A DNA stretch of 18,996 bases from assembly GCA_041672395.1 (NCBI GenBank), contig JBAYZS010000043.1, positions 1 to 18,996 of the forward strand, given 5' to 3'. The position numbers were made by a program, and so were the translations under genes. Origin of the DNA: UBA5287 sp041672395. Its GTDB lineage: Bacteria; Bacteroidota; Bacteroidia; Bacteroidales; Dysgonomonadaceae. A model generated the notes under the pieces. That model had not been told where the DNA came from, made no database searches, and saw only the letters and a program-made list of their open reading frames with translations. Positions 14,645 to 18,996 of this stretch are shown in pieces; positions within the stretch are counted from its first letter, which is position 1; each line of letters begins with the position of its first letter.

Positions 14645-15486
14645 TCTTTTACTATTGTTTCAAGGGTGTTAAGTTCGTCATAATACATATCTTCGATCAC
14701 CATCACTTCGCGAATAGAATGAAAATTGGTTGCTAGTTTTACCTCAAAAGCATTGAATTTGTCGTCTGCAGAAGGAACTTGCTTATTTATAAATCCAATG
14801 ATCATGTCTTTGGGGAAGATACGTGAAAAGCTTGTAACTACTGTATCACCTTTGACAAATGATTCATGTTTGGGCAATTCACGCAATTCAGCGTAATTTA
14901 TATCTATACCACCCCAAGCGATTGACCCTGAATTGATTGACTTAATTCTTCTGGCGCTTACACGGAATTTAGGATTAACAATAGGAATCACTACCGAAAA
15001 ATGATCGGATACACTCAGGATTACACCGGCTATTCCGGTTTGAGAAATCACACCCATATCGGGCTTTATTCCATCGAGCTTCCCTTTATTAAGTGTCATG
15101 TAATTGTTTAACCCTGAGAAACTTACATTCACTACTTCGGCAGGAATAAAATTAAACTGCGAACTATTGACAGAATCATTGGTGAAGATGTTAGCATTAA
15201 TTGAATCGGAAGTGAAAGTACTTAATGTTTCCTTCAGAGAATGCACTTCAGTCTGCAACTGAGCATTTAGTTCCAACAACAATTGGCTGTTCTTTCTTAA
15301 ATGAAAGAAAGAATTAACCTTGTCGGAAATACTGTAGAAGGTGCCAATTACCTGATTGGCAGAAGATAAATAGACGCTTCGCTGATAAGAGTTATGGGAG
15401 AATACAAGATAAAAACTGAATACAACAAGAAGAGTAGTCACTATCCAGTGACTACTTCGTATGATAAATTTTATCAGGTTTCTCAT
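14641..15486 (-). CDS. mreC: Rod shape-determining protein MreC
   Basis: A 281-residue bitopic protein with a short cytoplasmic start, one membrane helix (about residues 13-30, HWIVTTLLVVFSFYLVFS), a coiled coil (about 60-92, LRKNSQLLLELNAQLQTEVH) and a periplasmic double beta-barrel region (about 115-270). The barrel has the family pattern NNYMTLNKGKLDGIKPDMGV, GIAGVILSVSDHFSVVIPI and GDTVVTSFSRIFPKDMIIG. MreC is the periplasmic scaffold that activates PBP2-RodA, so its place between mreB and mreD fits. The ATG at 15486 lies 67 bp downstream of the mreB stop, and the stop codon overlaps the mreD start. Confidence 0.96.
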   Translation of the reverse strand: MRNLIKFIIRSSHWIVTTLLVVFSFYLVFSHNSYQRSVYLSSANQVIGTFYSISDKVNSFFHLRKNSQLLLELNAQLQTEVHSLKETLSTFTSDSINANIFTNDSVNSSQFNFIPAEVVNVSFSGLNNYMTLNKGKLDGIKPDMGVISQTGIAGVILSVSDHFSVVIPIVNPKFRVSARRIKSINSGSIAWGGIDINYAELRELPKHESFVKGDTVVTSFSRIFPKDMIIGFINKQVPSADDKFNAFEVKLATNFHSIREVMVIEDMYYDELNTLETIVKE

Positions 15487-15553
15487 TTTCCACCTACTAC
15501 CGCATCAAATAAAAACAGAAACATCTAAAGTGTATGCCTTTTCCCGAAAGCTC

Positions 15554-16585
15554 TTATCTCATTAAAAAGTTGAACTTATCTATATTCCGTAAAGCTATGC
15601 CGGTACCTTTGGCAACAACGTGCAATGGGTCTTCAGCCACGTGGAATGGAATGCCGATTTTGTCGAAAAGTCTTTTGTCCAACCCGCGAAGTAATGCTCC
15701 ACCACCGGTAAGATAAATACCGTTTTTAACGATATCTGCATACAATTCGGGTGGCGTAAGTTCCAGCGCACTCAATATTGCTGAGTCTACTTTCGAGATG
15801 GATTTTTCAAGACAATGAGCCACTTCCTGATATGAAACGGGAACGTCCATTGGTAATGATGTCATTCTGTTTGGACCGTGAACAACAAAATCTTCGGGAG
15901 GATCAGTCAATTCAGTCAACACCGAACCTACATGAATCTTAATCTGTTCGGCAGTTCTATCTCCTACTTTCATATTGTGCTGGCGACCCATATAATCTGC
16001 GATATCTTCAGTTAAATCGTCACCTGCTATCTTTATGGATTTGTTCGTAACAATACCACCCAGTGAAATAACAGCAATCTCAGTTGTTCCTCCACCTATA
16101 TCAACAATCATATTTCCTTCGGGTGCTTCTACATCGATGCCAATTCCCAATGCTGCCGCCATGGGTTCAAAGATCATAAACACATCACGTCCGCCGGCAT
16201 GTTCTGCAGAGTCACGGACAGCACGAATTTCTACTTCGGTACTTCCTGAAGGAATACAAATCACTATACGAAGTGAGGGCGCGAATAATCCGCTTCCCCC
16301 TTTATTTTTATTTGCCATTTTGATCATTCCACGAATCATCTGTTCGGCAGCATTAAAGTCGGCTATTACACCATCATGCAGTGGTCTTACAGTACGTATA
16401 TTTTCATGCGTCTTACCATGCATCTGACGGGCTTTTTCACCCAATGCGATCATTCTGTCGGTTTTTCTATCCAATGCAACAATGGAAGGTTCGTCCAACA
16501 GAATCTTACCTTGGTTGTTTACAATAATAGAATTGGCTGTTCCCAAGTCCATTGCCAATTCTTGAGTGAATGAAAATAATCCCAT
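15554..16585 (-). CDS. mreB: Actin-like rod shape-determining protein MreB
   Basis: MreB forms ATP-dependent membrane-bound filaments that orient cell-wall synthesis. With the ATG at 16585 the protein has 343 residues and begins MGLFSFTQELAMDLGTANSI, a standard Bacteroidota MreB start; the TTG at 16594 would add three residues of no value. Phosphate-1 motif MDLGTAN, phosphate-2 motif NMIVDIGGGTTEIAVISLGG, and the adenosine-binding GIYLTGGGALLRGLD are all present, as are EPMAAALGIG and the hydrophobic FSF membrane-binding start. Length is normal. purH lies 70 bp upstream on the same strand, with no exact TAnnTTTG box in the gap, so cotranscription with purH is likely. High confidence. Confidence 0.98.
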   Translation of the reverse strand: MGLFSFTQELAMDLGTANSIIVNNQGKILLDEPSIVALDRKTDRMIALGEKARQMHGKTHENIRTVRPLHDGVIADFNAAEQMIRGMIKMANKNKGGSGLFAPSLRIVICIPSGSTEVEIRAVRDSAEHAGGRDVFMIFEPMAAALGIGIDVEAPEGNMIVDIGGGTTEIAVISLGGIVTNKSIKIAGDDLTEDIADYMGRQHNMKVGDRTAEQIKIHVGSVLTELTDPPEDFVVHGPNRMTSLPMDVPVSYQEVAHCLEKSISKVDSAILSALELTPPELYADIVKNGIYLTGGGALLRGLDKRLFDKIGIPFHVAEDPLHVVAKGTGIALRNIDKFNFLMR

Positions 16586-16655
16586 AATTATCAAATTTTT
16601 AAGCCCTTTGCTTTTATTTATTCTTTGTGTAATTGTCCACTGAATACTATTAATC

Positions 16656-18179
16656 TCAATGTTTGAAATGTCTTATTCCGGTTGTAACCATTGCTACGCC
16701 GTTTTGGTTGCAATAGTCTACAGATTGTTCGTCGCGTATAGATCCACCAGGCTGGATCACAGCCGTAACTCCTTCTTTGTGTGCTATTTCCACACAATCA
16801 GGAAATGGAAAAAAGGCATCTGAAGCCATCACAGCTCCCGCTAAATCGAAATTGAAAGTATGCGATTTTTTGATTGCCTGATTCAGCGCATCCACTCTGG
16901 AAGTCTGACCTGTTCCGCTTGCAATAAGTTGCTTATTCTTTGCCAAAACAATAGCATTTGATTTTGTATGTTTTACTAGTTTGTTAGCAAATATCAAATC
17001 TTCTATCTCACTGTCTGTAGGCGTTTTATCGGTTACCACTTTCAGGTCATCTGCTTTTTGTACACTATTATCTTTATCCTGAGCTAATACGCCATTTAAA
17101 ATTGAACGGTATTGCATTGAAGTTGTTGCTTTTTCAGAAGATTTGAGAACAAGAACAATCCTATTTTTCTTTTGAAAAAGGATGTCAAGCGCTTCCTGAT
17201 CGTAAGCCGGAGCTATGCACACTTCGAAGAAAATCTCATTAATCTTTTCTGCGGCATCTTTATCTATCGTGCGATTACTTATCACGATTCCTCCATAAGC
17301 TGAAACGGGATCGGCTTCAAGTGCTGCTTCCCAAGCTTCTTTTACTGTATGACGTGAAGCGATTCCACATGCATTGTTGTGCTTGAGAATGGCGACAGAT
17401 GTTTCATCGAAATCAGCAATGAGTGAAACGGCTGCTTCTATATCCAATAAATTGTTATAGGATATTTCTTTACCATGCAATTGATCGAAAATCTCATCGA
17501 AATCACCGTAGAAAACACCTTTCTGATGTGGATTCTCGCCATAACGGAGAACTTTACCATGATTGGCCGTCAATCGCAACGCGCTATGATCACCACCATC
17601 AAAATAAGTAAATATTGCCGAATCGTATGCAGATGAAACAGCAAATGCTTCACGGGCAAACCAACGACGATCATTTAAGTCAGACTCACCTTTTTTCTCT
17701 TTCAACAAATCAAGTAATGGTTTGTACTGCTGCTTTGAAGGAACGATAATTACATCATTAAAGTTCTTTGCAGCAGCTCTTATGAGTGAAATTCCACCTA
17801 TATCTATTTTTTCTATTATGTCTTTGTCGGGAGAACCTGATGCAACAGTTTCTTCAAAAGGATAAAGATCAACTATTACCAGATCTATCGCAGGTATATC
17901 ATACTCACCAATCTGATCAACATCACCACTGTTATCTCGTCTGAAAAGAATTCCTCCAAAAACTTTAGGATGTAGCGTTTTAACTCTTCCTCCTAATATT
18001 GACGGATATCCTGTTTTCGATTCAACGGTTGCACATTCATAACCTAGTGATTCTATAAACTCTTGTGTACCACCTGTTGATATGAATTTAACATTGAGTT
18101 CATCCAATTCGCTGAGGATTTCATCCAATCCATCTTTGTGATAAACTGAAATCAATGCGGTTTTTATTTTTTGAGACAT
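16656..18179 (-). CDS. purH: Bifunctional AICAR transformylase / IMP cyclohydrolase
   Basis: PurH carries out the last two steps of purine synthesis: AICAR plus 10-formyl-THF to FAICAR, then ring closure to IMP, in the cytoplasm. With the ATG at 18179 the protein has 507 residues (MSQKIKTALISVYHKDGL); the TTG at 18182 would add one. The N-terminal cyclohydrolase (MGS-like) domain, about 1-150, holds FISTGGTQEFIESLG and SKTGYPSILGGRVKTLHPKV. The transformylase domain, from about 195, contains RYGENPHQKGVF and the catalytic K266-H267 in ILKHNNACG, plus VSAYGGIV, SGTGQTSRVDA and the C-terminal ASDAFFPFPDCVE and GVTAVIQPGGSIRDEQ. The gene is intact and heads the cluster with the mre genes. A TAACTTTG promoter box lies 39 bp upstream. 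Confidence 0.98.
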   Translation of the reverse strand: MSQKIKTALISVYHKDGLDEILSELDELNVKFISTGGTQEFIESLGYECATVESKTGYPSILGGRVKTLHPKVFGGILFRRDNSGDVDQIGEYDIPAIDLVIVDLYPFEETVASGSPDKDIIEKIDIGGISLIRAAAKNFNDVIIVPSKQQYKPLLDLLKEKKGESDLNDRRWFAREAFAVSSAYDSAIFTYFDGGDHSALRLTANHGKVLRYGENPHQKGVFYGDFDEIFDQLHGKEISYNNLLDIEAAVSLIADFDETSVAILKHNNACGIASRHTVKEAWEAALEADPVSAYGGIVISNRTIDKDAAEKINEIFFEVCIAPAYDQEALDILFQKKNRIVLVLKSSEKATTSMQYRSILNGVLAQDKDNSVQKADDLKVVTDKTPTDSEIEDLIFANKLVKHTKSNAIVLAKNKQLIASGTGQTSRVDALNQAIKKSHTFNFDLAGAVMASDAFFPFPDCVEIAHKEGVTAVIQPGGSIRDEQSVDYCNQNGVAMVTTGIRHFKH

Positions 18180-18218
18180 CAAATAAATCTTTTATTACTT
18201 TCTAATTAAAAATGAGTA

Positions 18219-18226
18219 CAAAGTTA
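18219..18226 (-). promoter_or_regulatory. -7 promoter element TAACTTTG upstream of purH
   Basis: Exact TAnnTTTG match on the minus strand, 39 bp before the purH ATG, with TTTT (one base off TTTG) 19 bp upstream at the -33 position. This is the best promoter in the window by spacing and probably drives purH and the mre genes. Two copies of AAAATGAT (18228-18235 and 18246-18253 on the plus strand) lie across the spacer and -33 region and could be an operator. Confidence 0.65.
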
Positions 18227-18299
18227 TAAAATGATTCCTGATTTTAAAATGATACTTCAATAAGATTTGAAAAATAATTAACGAGGACTTTTTTATATT

Positions 18300-18458
18300 A
18301 TGAGAAAATTGTTGATTGTTATTTTTATTTATTCTTCATTCTTGCCGCAGCTGTTTCCTCAGGAGGGTGATCATATAAACGGAGGATATTGTCCTACTTC
18401 TCCACGCAAATACTATCAATCCTGTACTCCCCATCAAACTCTATTATTTCAATTATGA
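18300..18458 (+). pseudogene. Short signal-peptide ORF, probably a truncated gene
   Basis: The ORF encodes 52 residues: a convincing signal peptide (MRKLLIVIFIYSSFLPQLFP), then QEGDHINGGYCPTSPRKYY and a short tail. A GAGGA ribosome-binding-like sequence lies about 14 bp before the ATG. From 18394 onward the ORF overlaps, on the opposite strand, the last 65 bp of the convergent DUF3828-like gene. The tail after the signal peptide looks unlike a folded domain, so this may be the 5' end of a gene cut by rearrangement. A genuine small secreted protein is the alternative. Confidence 0.4.
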
Positions 18459-18996
18459 TAGTATAAACGAGATTTCCCCATTTTACATAACTGACCTGAA
18501 AAGTATTTTCACTCAACGGTGTATATGTCATAGAGGGAATCCACAAACAATCAAAATCAAAATAATCAATCAATAGGTCATAATTCCTAACACGATCTAA
18601 TTCATACATATTGACCGATGCCTGATTAAATTGCTTTTGGGCATTGGGGGTAAGATGCGCCACACGTAGAGCCTCAAGCTGGGTGATCAACCCTTCAGGC
18701 ATACTGGAATACAGGGATGTATAAGCCTCGTAAAATGATTCTAACACTGCTCGTGGAGAAGTGTCCTCTATAGGATGTAGAGGTAAATTTTCATATAACA
18801 GTGTGTCTCCGTACAATGAACCGCTCCAAATCGGTGTAATATAATCGATCATATAACGTCCGTCAACGAGAGTCACTTTTAAGGGGATATTCGTGTTACT
18901 ACTATCATCATTCTCGTACCATCTATAATTGACCATGTACCAATTATCTCCCAAGGGTTTCACTTTTAAAGTTTCAAATGCAGTTTCATTGAAATC
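18394..18996 (-). CDS. Protein with tandem DUF3828-like repeats (5' end missing)
   Basis: The frame is open to the right edge, giving the last 200 residues of a larger protein; the GTG at 18963 is an internal codon, not a convincing start. The pattern PRAVLESFYEAYTSLY, a run of helices with LTPNAQKQFNQA, YDLLIDYFDFDCLW and the closing strands FQVSYVKWGN ... FDGEYRIDSI fits the DUF3828 family of exported Bacteroidota proteins. The first 50 visible residues (LKVKPLGDNWYMVNYRWYEN ... LVDGRYMIDYI) repeat the closing strands of the same domain, so at least two copies are present. A signal peptide or lipobox would be expected beyond the window. Function is unknown. Family name is from memory of the pattern. 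Confidence 0.7.
   Translation of the reverse strand, partial: DFNETAFETLKVKPLGDNWYMVNYRWYENDDSSNTNIPLKVTLVDGRYMIDYITPIWSGSLYGDTLLYENLPLHPIEDTSPRAVLESFYEAYTSLYSSMPEGLITQLEALRVAHLTPNAQKQFNQASVNMYELDRVRNYDLLIDYFDFDCLWIPSMTYTPLSENTFQVSYVKWGNLVYTIIIEIIEFDGEYRIDSICVEK

Noticed and set aside
16035..16427. Plus-strand ORF of 130 codons inside mreB
   Set aside because: It is antisense to the nucleotide-binding motifs of mreB; Pro/Ser/Ile-rich shadow.
1..18996. Search by eye for tRNA, rRNA, CRISPR repeats, transposase, integrase or riboswitch
   Set aside because: No cloverleaf, regularly spaced repeat array, recombinase motif or known riboswitch core was recognised; a covariance-model scan would be decisive.

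Overview
The window looks like the chromosome of a member of the Bacteroidota, most likely Bacteroidales. The DNA is AT-rich. Several genes are preceded by the Bacteroidota -7 promoter word TAnnTTTG, Shine-Dalgarno sequences are weak or absent, and there is an outer-membrane protein start with a carboxypeptidase-regulatory-like domain. The gene order purH-mreB-mreC-mreD-mrdA-rodA is, as I recall it, conserved in this phylum. I cannot fix the genus from the sequence alone.

Left part (1-4886). The 5' end of an exported protein with a CarboxypepD_reg-like domain runs off the left edge on the minus strand. It is followed by about 640 bp of AT-rich non-coding DNA with several short repeats. Then come qorB (plus), an NmrA-type quinone oxidoreductase, and, convergent with it, a large exported GH106-like glycoside hydrolase (minus). 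No SusC/SusD pair is visible beside the hydrolase in this window.

Middle part (4887-10736). A minus-strand set reads AraC-type regulator, hexapeptide sugar O-acetyltransferase, exported DLH/FrsA-like alpha/beta hydrolase with a Cys in the nucleophile elbow. Divergent from the regulator is an 856-residue exported protein with an MG2-like N-terminus and a TonB-plug-like segment but no beta barrel. A strong hairpin sits between the two divergent promoters, and a strong terminator at 10691-10727 separates this accessory stretch from the core genes to the right.

Right part (10737-18179). One long minus-strand cluster encodes purH (last two steps of IMP synthesis) and then mreB, mreC, mreD, mrdA (PBP2) and rodA, the elongasome that builds the lateral cell wall. 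MreC/MreD, MreD/PBP2 and PBP2/RodA are overlapping or nearly abutting, so they are probably translationally coupled. MreB with MreC/D positions the RodA glycosyltransferase and PBP2 transpeptidase pair. A TAACTTTG promoter lies upstream of purH.

Right edge (18180-18996). A short plus-strand ORF with a signal peptide collides with the 3' end of a minus-strand gene that runs off the window. That gene encodes two DUF3828-like repeats. I found no tRNA, rRNA, CRISPR array, transposase, integrase or phage gene. The window is mostly ordinary, and I see no convincing new multi-gene system. The best leads are the MG2/plug protein, the hairpin between the divergent promoters, the Cys/His-rich site in PBP2 and the broken-looking junction at the right end.
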